Shown: positions 1 to 4,660 of the stretch, piece by piece
Numbering within the stretch: position 1 is the stretch's first letter
How the letters are laid out: each line of letters begins with the position of its first letter
Origin: an archaeon
GTDB lineage: Archaea; Hydrothermarchaeota; Hydrothermarchaeia; JALTZZ01; JALUTC01
Length of the DNA: 6,841 bases
Assembly: GCA_027058345.1 (NCBI GenBank)
Contig: JALUTC010000007.1
Span: 1 to 6,841, forward strand
Direction of reading: 5' to 3'
Program-made: the position numbers and the translations under genes
Notes under the pieces: generated by a model
Databases searched by the model: none
What the model was told of the DNA's origin: nothing
The model's input: the letters and a program-made list of their open reading frames with translations, nothing else

Positions 1-118
1 GAATGATGCACTTATAGCAGCGACATGCAAACATTATGGGATTAGGAAGATAGCGACGTTCGACGAAGATTTTAAAAGAGTAAATTTTCTCAAGGTAATA
101 AATCCTTCAAAGCTATGA
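1..118 (+). CDS. PIN-domain (VapC-like) toxin, C-terminal 38 residues, cut by window edge
   Basis: The reading frame is open from base 2 to a TGA at 116-118 and gives 38 residues beginning NDALIAATCKHYG and continuing RKIATFDEDF. This is the typical end of a PIN ribonuclease: the Asp of NDALIAA is the third acidic metal ligand, and TFDEDF carries the last one. The N-terminal two thirds lie outside the window, so intactness cannot be judged. VapC proteins cut RNA and are neutralised by an antitoxin encoded just upstream, which would also be off the edge. It is the only recognisable protein on the plus strand apart from the fragment at 142-216, and it converges on the minus-strand array that starts at 1344. 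Its sequence differs from the minus-strand toxins, so it is a different VapC subfamily. Confidence 0.8.
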   Translation, partial: NDALIAATCKHYGIRKIATFDEDFKRVNFLKVINPSKL

Positions 119-123
119 AAATG

Positions 124-275
124 TTAATCTTCATTACGGATATGAAAGTAATCAGAGCAACTTACAAAAACGGTATTTTTCAAACTACTCTCTCTTTTCA
201 ATTTCCCTCCTTTTAGTTTATTCGCAAGTTTTTTATCCAATAATCAGGAACTTCGATTTGAATAATTTTACCCAT
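124..275 (-). pseudogene. Broken third copy of the array antitoxin
   Basis: The minus strand from ATG 273-275 reads MGKIIQIEVPD, identical for ten residues to the intact antitoxin at 602-844 and close to that at 1123-1344. The frame then ends at TAA 213-215 after 20 residues. In another frame the next bases read LDKKLANKLKGGKLKRE, a plausible antitoxin continuation (compare VPDWVDEEKLRKAI in the 1123-1344 copy), and that frame is open to a stop at 124-126. A small indel near 230-246 therefore probably broke the gene. Even if restored it would be about 50 residues, shorter than the 73-80 of its paralogues. The first 29 bases of the gene lie inside the 95-bp repeat. The downstream limit is approximate, because the far end may be foreign sequence. 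Confidence 0.55.
142..216 (+). pseudogene. Truncated head of a DUF104/AF2212-like antitoxin
   Basis: From the ATG at 142 the plus strand reads MKVIRATYKNGIF, which matches the start of the small AF2212-like (DUF104) antitoxins, whose members begin with a strand of the form K-V-I-x-A-x-Y-x-N-G-x-F followed by a K-P-L-E segment. After about residue 13 (base 180) the resemblance stops: the frame runs through an unrelated Ser/Phe-rich tail and ends at TAG 214-216, for 24 residues in all against about 60-80 in the family. The lost part would have led into a PIN toxin. The break sits close to where the minus-strand antitoxin remnant (275 downward) also loses coherence, so the two truncated genes appear to have been joined by a rearrangement. 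Family assignment rests on 13 residues. Confidence 0.5.
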
Positions 276-341
276 AATTTTCTAAACAATTTTCACTTTT
301 AGTTTGGAAACCCTGGCTATATCTAAGAAGTCTTTGTCCTT
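247..341. repeat. 95-bp perfect direct repeat, copy A
   Basis: These 95 bases are identical, base for base, to 816-910. On the minus strand the unit covers the last 19 codons of the intact toxin with its stop (341-282), a 6-base spacer, and the first codons of the broken third antitoxin (275-247). The units are 569 bp apart centre to centre and in the same orientation. The identity includes silent sites, whereas the toxins outside the unit differ widely. Confidence 0.97.
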
Positions 342-605
342 CGTTAATAGTTCTTCGTTCCTGTTTATACAAATCGATGCAATTAATAAGTCAGGAACGG
401 ATTTTGGTTTTCCTATTATTCTCAATTTTCGCTGAATTTTAATAGCTAAAACTTGATCCTCAGGTCTTATTGTGTATACCGTTCCGTAGAATTTAGCGTA
501 GCTTAATATGGGAGGAAACTCCATTGCTGTAATTATTGTAATGTTTTCGTGTATTTCTTCTTTGGCTTTAAATCTTTCAATCACAATGTTTGTATCAATA
601 ATCAT
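282..605 (-). CDS. VapC-type PIN-domain ribonuclease toxin (intact)
   Basis: This 107-residue protein is the intact toxin of the array. The four acidic metal-binding positions of a PIN nuclease are all visible: D4 in MIIDTN, E29 in TAMEFPP, D72 in SVPDLLIAS and D90 in LLTKDKDF, with D92 close by. PIN toxins cleave specific RNAs (tRNA, rRNA or mRNA) and act in the cytoplasm when released from their antitoxin. The length is slightly short for VapC (usually about 120-140). The ATG overlaps the stop of the antitoxin by four bases (ATGA), the usual coupled VapBC arrangement. The last 19 codons lie in a 95-bp repeat shared with the broken toxin upstream, so the tail has been exchanged between copies. 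Its RNA target cannot be read from the sequence. Confidence 0.9.
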   Translation of the reverse strand: MIIDTNIVIERFKAKEEIHENITIITAMEFPPILSYAKFYGTVYTIRPEDQVLAIKIQRKLRIIGKPKSVPDLLIASICINRNEELLTKDKDFLDIARVSKLKVKIV

Positions 606-844
606 TTTATTCTTTCCTTAGCCTTTTTTCTGAGCTCTTTTAGAATTTCCTCTTCATCTTCTAATATAACGTCCTTTTCTCCAACAAGTAGGTTGAGCAA
701 ATCCTTTGAAATCTCTCCTTCTACCATTTTCTCATAAGATACTTTATTTATTATCTCCTTGGTTATAGTTTCCTTTAATTTTGGATTTTTTTCTAAAACT
801 TCTACGACTTCTTCTGGAACTTCGATTTGAATAATTTTACCCAT
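602..844 (-). CDS. VapB-like antitoxin partner of the PIN toxin
   Basis: This is a small, highly charged 80-residue protein. It opens with a short beta-strand-like segment (GKIIQIEVPEEVV) followed by helix-forming, Lys/Glu-rich sequence; the pattern suits a ribbon-helix-helix or similar DNA-binding antitoxin with a C-terminal toxin-binding tail, though I cannot name its family. Position is the stronger evidence: it overlaps the intact PIN toxin by four bases and lies six bases after the stop of the broken toxin. Its first ten residues equal those of the broken copy at 275, because both sit in the 95-bp repeat, and resemble the copy at 1344 (GKIIRIEVPD). It should bind and silence the toxin and repress the array. 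It has no promoter of its own that I can see and is probably read from the promoter at 1367-1374. Confidence 0.82.
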   Translation of the reverse strand: MGKIIQIEVPEEVVEVLEKNPKLKETITKEIINKVSYEKMVEGEISKDLLNLLVGEKDVILEDEEEILKELRKKAKERIK

Positions 845-910
845 AATTTTCTAAACAATTTTCACTTTTAGTTTGGAAACCCTGGCTATATCTAAGAAGT
901 CTTTGTCCTT
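816..910. repeat. 95-bp perfect direct repeat, copy B
   Basis: Identical to 247-341. It covers the last 19 codons and stop of the broken toxin (910-851), the 6-base spacer, and the first codons of the intact antitoxin (844-816). Its upstream edge (910) falls exactly where the broken toxin loses 14 residues relative to the intact one. Confidence 0.97.
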
Positions 911-1135
911 TAGCAAATCCGCAAGCGATTTAGCTTTACCTAATTTTATAAACATATTTTAGATATTATGAGCCAATATGAAATCCTGAATGTCTGAAAA
1001 TAAAATTTTACCATAAAATTTCTTGTAATATACTATTTTTGGATACTCTACAAAAGTAACAACAGTTATATCTTCCTTAATCTCCTCTCTTCTTTTAACT
1101 CTTTCAACGATTACGCTTGTATCTAATATAACCAT
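851..1135 (-). pseudogene. Broken VapC-type PIN toxin (in-frame stop plus internal deletion)
   Basis: Starting from ATG 1133-1135 the minus strand reads MVILDTSVIVERVKRREEI, clearly paralogous to the intact toxin (MIIDTNIVIERFKAKEEI). It keeps the first two acidic ligands (D5, E30 in FVEYP). Codon 59 is TAA (959-961). The same frame then continues without a shift through KLGKAKSLADLL and KDKDFLDIARV to the normal stop at 851-853. Relative to the intact toxin, 14 residues between the third ligand (ADLL) and KDKDF are missing, which removes a core helix and strand. Either defect alone would inactivate the nuclease. The last 20 codons, including the stop, are inside the perfect 95-bp repeat. The start overlaps the upstream antitoxin by 13 bases, the normal pair layout, so this was once a working module. 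Confidence 0.88.
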
Positions 1136-1344
1136 TTCACTCTATCTTTTTCTCTTTTTCTCAATTTTTCTACGTTTTCAACTTCAAGATCTTCAGTTAA
1201 ATCTTCTGATTTTATATTTGATATTTTTCTCATTTCTTTAAATGATATCTCCTCTGTAATAATGAAAATTGCTTGAACTATTGCTTTCCTGAGTTTTTCT
1301 TCGTCCACCCAATCAGGAACTTCTATTCGAATTATTTTACCCAT
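1123..1344 (-). CDS. VapB-like antitoxin, first gene of the array; partner toxin broken
   Basis: This 73-residue charged protein begins GKIIRIEVPDWVDEEKL, the same opening as the antitoxin at 602-844, and ends in a Lys/Arg/Glu-rich tail (EKLRKREKDRVKW). It is intact and overlaps the start of the broken PIN toxin by 13 bases. A good TATA box lies 26 bases before its ATG, so it is the promoter-proximal gene of the minus-strand array and probably translated from a leaderless transcript. With its own toxin dead, it may persist as a repressor of the array, as an antitoxin that can still neutralise a related toxin, or simply as a decaying leftover. The DNA-binding fold is inferred from the family context; I do not recognise a named domain. 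Confidence 0.78.
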   Translation of the reverse strand: MGKIIRIEVPDWVDEEKLRKAIVQAIFIITEEISFKEMRKISNIKSEDLTEDLEVENVEKLRKREKDRVKWLY

Positions 1345-1366
1345 ATCCTTATTTTATTTATGCTTG

Positions 1367-1374
1367 TATATAAA
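1367..1374 (-). promoter_or_regulatory. TATA box of the toxin-antitoxin array
   Basis: The minus strand reads TTTATATA, the archaeal TATA consensus, centred about 26 bases upstream of the antitoxin ATG at 1344. This places transcription start at or next to the ATG and predicts a leaderless message. The bases AAGGAT directly before the ATG are too close to act as a ribosome binding site. Confidence 0.65.
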
Positions 1375-1380
1375 TTACAG

Positions 1381-1891
1381 GGAATATTAAAAAGGGGACA
1401 AGCAGGGTGAAATAATTGTAAATATTCCTCACCAACCTTTTTATAACGGCAAACCTGCCAATAAGATGAATGGTCGTAATAGGATTAAAACTAAGCCATT
1501 AAATTTACTCCCAGTCTTCACTGGAACGGATGTCAGATGTCTTTTTCGCTTTTCTTTTAATTCCTTTGGAATTAGAATTTTAAATTCTTTATCTGGAAAA
1601 ATTCCATAACTCTTCTAAATTTATATTAACGAAGGATATCAATACATCTCTATATCTTTTCATGATAAAATTTGTATCCTTTGTGATAATTACAATTACC
1701 TCAAATAAAAGCGTAAACAACTAATTTCATCCTTATTTTCCCTCTTCATCTTTAGTAATAATTGATGTTTCAAAGGCTTCTGTAGTCAATACAAAGGCTA
1801 AACTTTATAACTAGAGTATCTCTCTAAATCAGAGACAAAAGGAAGAGGAAATTTAGAACCATTATATAAGATTTGAGAAAGATAAATATAA
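1381..1891. other. Gene-poor region with weak toxin remnants
   Basis: No intact gene is visible in this stretch of just over 500 bases. On the minus strand, a 36-codon open stretch ending at TAA 1589-1591 reads VIVIITKDTNF followed by RYRDVLISF and LEELWNF. The ITKDTNF segment resembles the end of PIN or PIN-like nucleases. It is preceded, out of frame, by an ATG opening MKLVVYAFI and a stop, which could be a degraded PIN head. A second minus-strand stretch (about 1730-1785) reads FETSIITKDEEGK. On the plus strand a 47-codon frame (1466-1609) follows a TATA-like TTTTTATAA at 1438-1446, but its product resembles nothing I know. The best reading is decayed toxin-antitoxin material; the assignment is weak. 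Confidence 0.35.
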
Positions 1892-2323
1892 TTATACATA
1901 TCTGTTAACAACTAGAACAGGACACTTGGCATTAGCTATAACCTTTTCAGTAACGCTACCAACCAATACTCTCTCAATGCCGGATAATCCTCTAGAACCC
2001 ATTACTATTAAATCAGCTTTAATTTCTTCAGCAAGTTTTAAAATTTCATTGCTAGGAATCCCTTTTCTGAATACAACATCAACTTTAACTCCATGCTTTT
2101 CTCCCAAATCCTTCACTTGAAATAATATCTTTTTTGCTTCATTCTCTAACACTTTATCTGCATTTTTAAACAATGCTCTAAATAATCCAAATTCACCCCT
2201 AACATTTATAACATATATCGCTGTAAGCTTTGCATTGCATTCCTTCGCCAATTTTATCGCATATCTAACTGCTGATTGGCTATATTCCGAACCATCTGTT
2301 GCTACGAGTATATTCTTAAACAT
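1892..2323 (-). CDS. Universal stress protein, UspA family, ATP-binding type
   Basis: This 143-residue single-domain protein has the standard Usp length and fold pattern. It begins FKNILVATDGSEYSQSAVRYA, with the nucleotide-binding Asp at D10, and near the end carries the ATP-binding signature G-x2-G-x9-G-S as G109, G112, G122 and S123 (GSRGLSG then VGSVTEKV), closing with CPVLVV. Family members bind ATP, form dimers and modulate stress responses or partner proteins in the cytoplasm. Its ATG lies three bases after the exporter stop, and its ribosome binding site GAGGTG overlaps the last codons of the exporter, so the two are translated together. Pairing a Usp with a transporter is common and suggests the Usp regulates transport, but the effect cannot be read here. 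It is the last gene of its operon. Confidence 0.95.
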   Translation of the reverse strand: MFKNILVATDGSEYSQSAVRYAIKLAKECNAKLTAIYVINVRGEFGLFRALFKNADKVLENEAKKILFQVKDLGEKHGVKVDVVFRKGIPSNEILKLAEEIKADLIVMGSRGLSGIERVLVGSVTEKVIANAKCPVLVVNRYV

Positions 2324-2326
2324 TCT

Positions 2327-3391
2327 TTACACCTCTATAATTTCTTTATGTATAATACCTTTCCTTGCAAATGATATTACCGATTTCAATATCACTGAAA
2401 CTGCAACCATGCAAACACCGAATAATATTAGGAAGCTTGCCTTCTTTAACAAATCTATCATTTCACCTGTTAATTGTATATATCCGAGATTATTTAGATA
2501 TACAGGAACTGCAACAGCTCTACTTATAATCGCTGCTAATATTACAAACATAAGTATAAATTTTGCTCTCCTTTGTGATAAAATTTCTGTTGCAATTGCT
2601 CCCAGTTGAACACCTATCAATGATCCCAGATATAGTAGCATGACAATTCTTAAATCTACGAATCCTCCCAATGCATATAACGTTGCACCTAAAGCACCTG
2701 ATGCTATCGCTAGTGTTAATTCTGTTCCTGCAGCTATCCTAGTTGATAAACCAAGTATATAAATCATTGCTGGAACGCCAAAGAACCCTCCTACTCCTAT
2801 TGTTCCTGCAAGAAATCCCGTTAAAAATGCAATGAAGAAAGGATACCAGAAAGATGTTCTTATATTGGATACATTGTAATGCAAAACTGGTGGTATTTTA
2901 GGTAATTTATCTATTAATGCTTTTCTTGGAACTTTTTTAGCAGTCTCTTTTCTCCTTAAATCCCTAATTATTATTGCAACCAGGGCGCTTAAGATTATAA
3001 TGAATACGAAGCTTATATATAAATTCGAACCTGCTTTTCCGAATAATTTAAATATAGTTTCCTGAATATATACGGCAAGCTTTACACCCAGAAGCAATCC
3101 GGGTACCATTGTTATTGCGAGTTTTTTATCAACATGACCTAACTCTCCGTGAACCTTTGAACCTATAACTGCCTTTCCAAATTTATGCGTTATATTACTA
3201 GCAACCGCCACTATACCAGGTATTCCTAGATTCATCATTCCTGGTGTCATTACAAATGCTCCGCCACTTCCTAAAAATCCGGACAATGTTCCCCCTATAA
3301 ATCCGAGGAGAATTATTCCAAGAGCAATTTCCAAATTTATATTAACGGTCAATTTTTCTCCAGCAATTCCCGTAGGTAATGATTCAATCAT
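2327..3391 (-). CDS. TauE/SafE family membrane exporter (sulfite/organosulfonate type)
   Basis: This 354-residue multi-spanning membrane protein belongs to the TauE/SafE (DUF81) family. The duplicated hallmark is clear: GFIGGTLSGFLGSGGAFVM near residues 30-48 and FLAGTIGVGGFFGVPAM in the second half, each starting a bundle of helices. Characterised members export sulfite or sulfonates such as sulfoacetate; substrate specificity cannot be predicted from sequence. I start it at ATG 3389-3391, not at the ATG ten codons earlier (3421), because AGGAGTG at 3400-3406 is a well-spaced ribosome binding site for the inner ATG and the outer one would overlap the preceding gene by 17 bases. A basic loop around RRKETAKKVPRK separates the two halves. 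It lies between a Usp-like membrane protein and a true UspA, which may act as its regulatory partners. Confidence 0.92.
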   Translation of the reverse strand: MIESLPTGIAGEKLTVNINLEIALGIILLGFIGGTLSGFLGSGGAFVMTPGMMNLGIPGIVAVASNITHKFGKAVIGSKVHGELGHVDKKLAITMVPGLLLGVKLAVYIQETIFKLFGKAGSNLYISFVFIIILSALVAIIIRDLRRKETAKKVPRKALIDKLPKIPPVLHYNVSNIRTSFWYPFFIAFLTGFLAGTIGVGGFFGVPAMIYILGLSTRIAAGTELTLAIASGALGATLYALGGFVDLRIVMLLYLGSLIGVQLGAIATEILSQRRAKFILMFVILAAIISRAVAVPVYLNNLGYIQLTGEMIDLLKKASFLILFGVCMVAVSVILKSVISFARKGIIHKEIIEV

Positions 3392-3399
3392 ATTTTTCA

Positions 3400-3406
3400 C
3401 ACTCCT
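3400..3406 (-). promoter_or_regulatory. Ribosome binding site that fixes the exporter start
   Basis: The minus strand reads AGGAGTG, then eight bases, then ATG 3389-3391. It overlaps the stop codon of the preceding gene (3405-3407), so translation is probably coupled. It supports the inner Met over the ATG at 3421. Confidence 0.75.
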
Positions 3407-4100
3407 AATGTTTTGGTACAATTCCCAAATATTTTAGTAAGGAAGATATTGCAAATCCATATATAAATACGATCCACAAAATGATTACCAATAGAATAGG
3501 TACACTCAATACTCCTTTGTACAACAATTTTTCATAAATCATGTTGTAATTTGTAAATATATATGAATATGTTATTAACGTTAAAAATCCTGCAAATCCA
3601 GCATTAACGAGATATTCTCGTTCTAATCTTTTTTCAATCTTAGGTAATTCTCTATATATTTCTTCCATTAAATATTCGTAGGTATTTATTAAATGTATAC
3701 TGTAAGAACCATTGATATATAGTTGACAATCACTAACAATTATATCTACATCAATATTTTTCTTACCTTTAATTTCTTCAGATATCTGGGACAAATAATT
3801 ATATGTTTGATTAGTTATATGTTTTAAAATACTCTCTTTAAGACCATTCCATCTCTCTCTAAGAATTCTTGAACCATATTCTTCAAAATAATCCCTATCA
3901 ATTATACAGCATAAAATTATTCTTGAACATTTCCTGTCATTTATAATTTTATTTATCTCATGCTTAATCTTTTGTATATCATGAAAACCCTGTGGACATG
4001 ATTCCTTTTCTTCACGAGAATATCTTAAAATTGAGCATCTAATTATTCTTTCAATATCAGGAGAATTAATTATAATTATGCAACCTCTACCCTCAGTAAT
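3405..4100 (-). CDS. Usp-like domain fused to two membrane helices; apparent ATT start
   Basis: The frame is open back to a TGA at 4107-4109, and the only start well placed behind the strong ribosome binding site at 4106-4114 is ATT 4098-4100, giving 231 residues. An in-frame TTG at 3794 would give only 129 residues, drop a clearly coding N-terminal half, and has no ribosome binding site. The N-terminal part resembles a universal stress protein fold: GCIIIINSPDIERIIRCSIL aligns with the UspA opening NILVATDGSEYSQSAVRYAI, and RIILCCIIDRDYF looks like the second core strand. The Usp nucleotide-binding Asp and the G-x2-G-x9-G motif are absent, so nucleotide binding is unlikely. Two hydrophobic helices follow, about residues 164-183 and 196-222, with a basic tail. 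As the first gene before the exporter and UspA it may be a membrane-held regulator or accessory of the exporter. The Usp relation is my inference. Confidence 0.7.
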   Translation of the reverse strand: MTEGRGCIIIINSPDIERIIRCSILRYSREEKESCPQGFHDIQKIKHEINKIINDRKCSRIILCCIIDRDYFEEYGSRILRERWNGLKESILKHITNQTYNYLSQISEEIKGKKNIDVDIIVSDCQLYINGSYSIHLINTYEYLMEEIYRELPKIEKRLEREYLVNAGFAGFLTLITYSYIFTNYNMIYEKLLYKGVLSVPILLVIILWIVFIYGFAISSLLKYLGIVPKH

Positions 4101-4105
4101 ATTGT

Positions 4106-4114
4106 ATCACCTCC
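4106..4114 (-). promoter_or_regulatory. Perfect Shine-Dalgarno sequence before an ATT start
   Basis: The minus strand reads GGAGGTGAT, fully complementary to the archaeal 16S rRNA 3' end. Five bases later comes ATT 4098-4100, nine bases from the GGAGG core, matching the 8-10 seen for the exporter and UspA starts. No ATG, GTG or TTG follows at usable distance that opens a long frame. Confidence 0.8.
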
Positions 4115-4127
4115 ACAAGAATTAATA

Positions 4128-4173
4128 ACATTAAAGAAAAAATTAAAAAATTTTAATATTAAAATTTTTAAAT
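4128..4173 (-). terminator. AT-rich palindrome with T tracts between the two operons
   Basis: Positions 4146-4169 form a perfect 24-base palindrome, extended to 4142-4173 with one mismatched pair. On the minus strand it is followed by two runs of six T (within about 4130-4151). It lies after the DsrE stop at 4222 and before the ribosome binding site of the next gene. This fits a terminator for the aminotransferase-DsrE operon, since archaeal RNA polymerase stops at T runs. An alternative is an operator overlapping the start of the next operon, with ATATTTAAA near 4166-4174 as its TATA box. The whole stretch is extremely AT-rich, so chance symmetry is easier here. Confidence 0.4.
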
Positions 4174-4221
4174 ATCTCGTATTGTATTTTATTCTTTAAA
4201 AATATATTTATTTATACTTTT

Positions 4222-4617
4222 TTATATCACCATTATCTTATATCCTTCCACCTCGCTTAGGAATGTTGCTACACCGACAACATCATCGAATATGTCAACC
4301 AAATCTTCCTTCTTTATGCCCATTAAATCCATTATCATAGAACATGCATATATCTTTAGATTTCCTGTTGCCTTTGCATTTCTTAACATATCCACTATAT
4401 TTTCCTTCGATTTTTCCAAAATAGCCTTACCTGCCTCTCCTTCTGTGACAAACTTTCCTTTTTCTAAATTTTCCTTTTTGAATGCTAATAATGCATTCAT
4501 AGATACGAATATCTTAACATCCATTCCATATTGCGCTGCCATTGCTCCAATTATTGCACCGGCAGCAAGCTTTTCAACACTACCAGAAAGTAAAACAATA
4601 GCCAATTTTTCCGTCAT
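4222..4617 (-). CDS. DsrE-family (DsrE2-like) protein with a single conserved Cys
   Basis: This 131-residue protein belongs to the DsrE/DsrF superfamily, nearest to the DsrE2-like or 'peroxiredoxin family' branch. It opens KLAIVLLSGSVEKLAAGAII, a typical first strand and helix, and carries the signature YACSMIMDLMGIKKEDL with its only Cys at residue 92, followed by GVATFL. In sulfur-oxidising organisms proteins of this group bind sulfane sulfur on that Cys and pass it between TusA, rhodanese and Hdr-like complexes; a sulfur-relay role here is inferred, as no TusA or hdr gene is in view. Some family members have extra membrane segments; this one appears soluble. It follows the aminotransferase after 34 bases, with no ribosome binding site but with a large palindrome across the gap, so it may be under separate control. 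Confidence 0.85.
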   Translation of the reverse strand: MTEKLAIVLLSGSVEKLAAGAIIGAMAAQYGMDVKIFVSMNALLAFKKENLEKGKFVTEGEAGKAILEKSKENIVDMLRNAKATGNLKIYACSMIMDLMGIKKEDLVDIFDDVVGVATFLSEVEGYKIMVI

Positions 4618-4620
4618 ATT

Positions 4621-4660
4621 ATAAAGTAAAAAAAATTTACGTAAAAATTCTTTACTTTAT
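4621..4660. promoter_or_regulatory. 40-bp imperfect palindrome before the DsrE gene
   Basis: The arms ATAAAGTAAA (4621-4630) and TTTACTTTAT (4651-4660) are perfect inverted repeats, and the centre TTTACGTAAA (4636-4645) is itself a perfect palindrome. Over the 40 bases, 34 are symmetric. It overlaps the stop of the aminotransferase (4652-4654) and ends three bases before the DsrE ATG. A DNA site for a dimeric or tetrameric regulator such as the Lrp protein encoded in this operon is the best guess. An RNA hairpin with such A/U-only arms would be weak in a thermophile. Confidence 0.5.

Noticed and set aside
549..737. 62-codon plus-strand open frame over the antitoxin-toxin junction
   Set aside because: The product is a low-complexity Ser/Phe/Asn sequence opposite two genuine genes.
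247..910. The repeated segment as part of a CRISPR array or an insertion-sequence end
   Set aside because: Only two copies, 569 bp apart, in coding sequence of paralogous modules; no regular spacers, terminal inverted repeats or transposase.
1466..1609. 47-codon plus-strand frame following a TATA-like sequence at 1438-1446
   Set aside because: The TATA spacing is suggestive, but the product resembles nothing and lies in a degraded region; not supported as a gene.
1926..2120. 64-codon plus-strand open frame inside UspA
   Set aside because: Antisense to a gene with an intact ATP-binding motif; no supporting signal.
2235..2609. 124-codon plus-strand open frame opposite the exporter and UspA genes
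   Set aside because: It is antisense to two well-supported genes, has no family resemblance, and reflects their codon bias.
3392..3421. Outer ATG (3421) as the exporter start
   Set aside because: It would overlap the previous gene by 17 bases, and the well-spaced AGGAGTG at 3400-3406 serves the inner ATG at 3391.
3405..3794. A 129-residue protein starting at TTG 3794
   Set aside because: No ribosome binding site precedes it, and the same frame codes convincingly for 102 more codons up to a perfect Shine-Dalgarno sequence; I extended it to 4100.
4292..4624. 110-codon plus-strand open frame opposite the DsrE gene
   Set aside because: It is antisense to a clear family member, with a Ser/Phe/Ile-rich product typical of a shadow frame.
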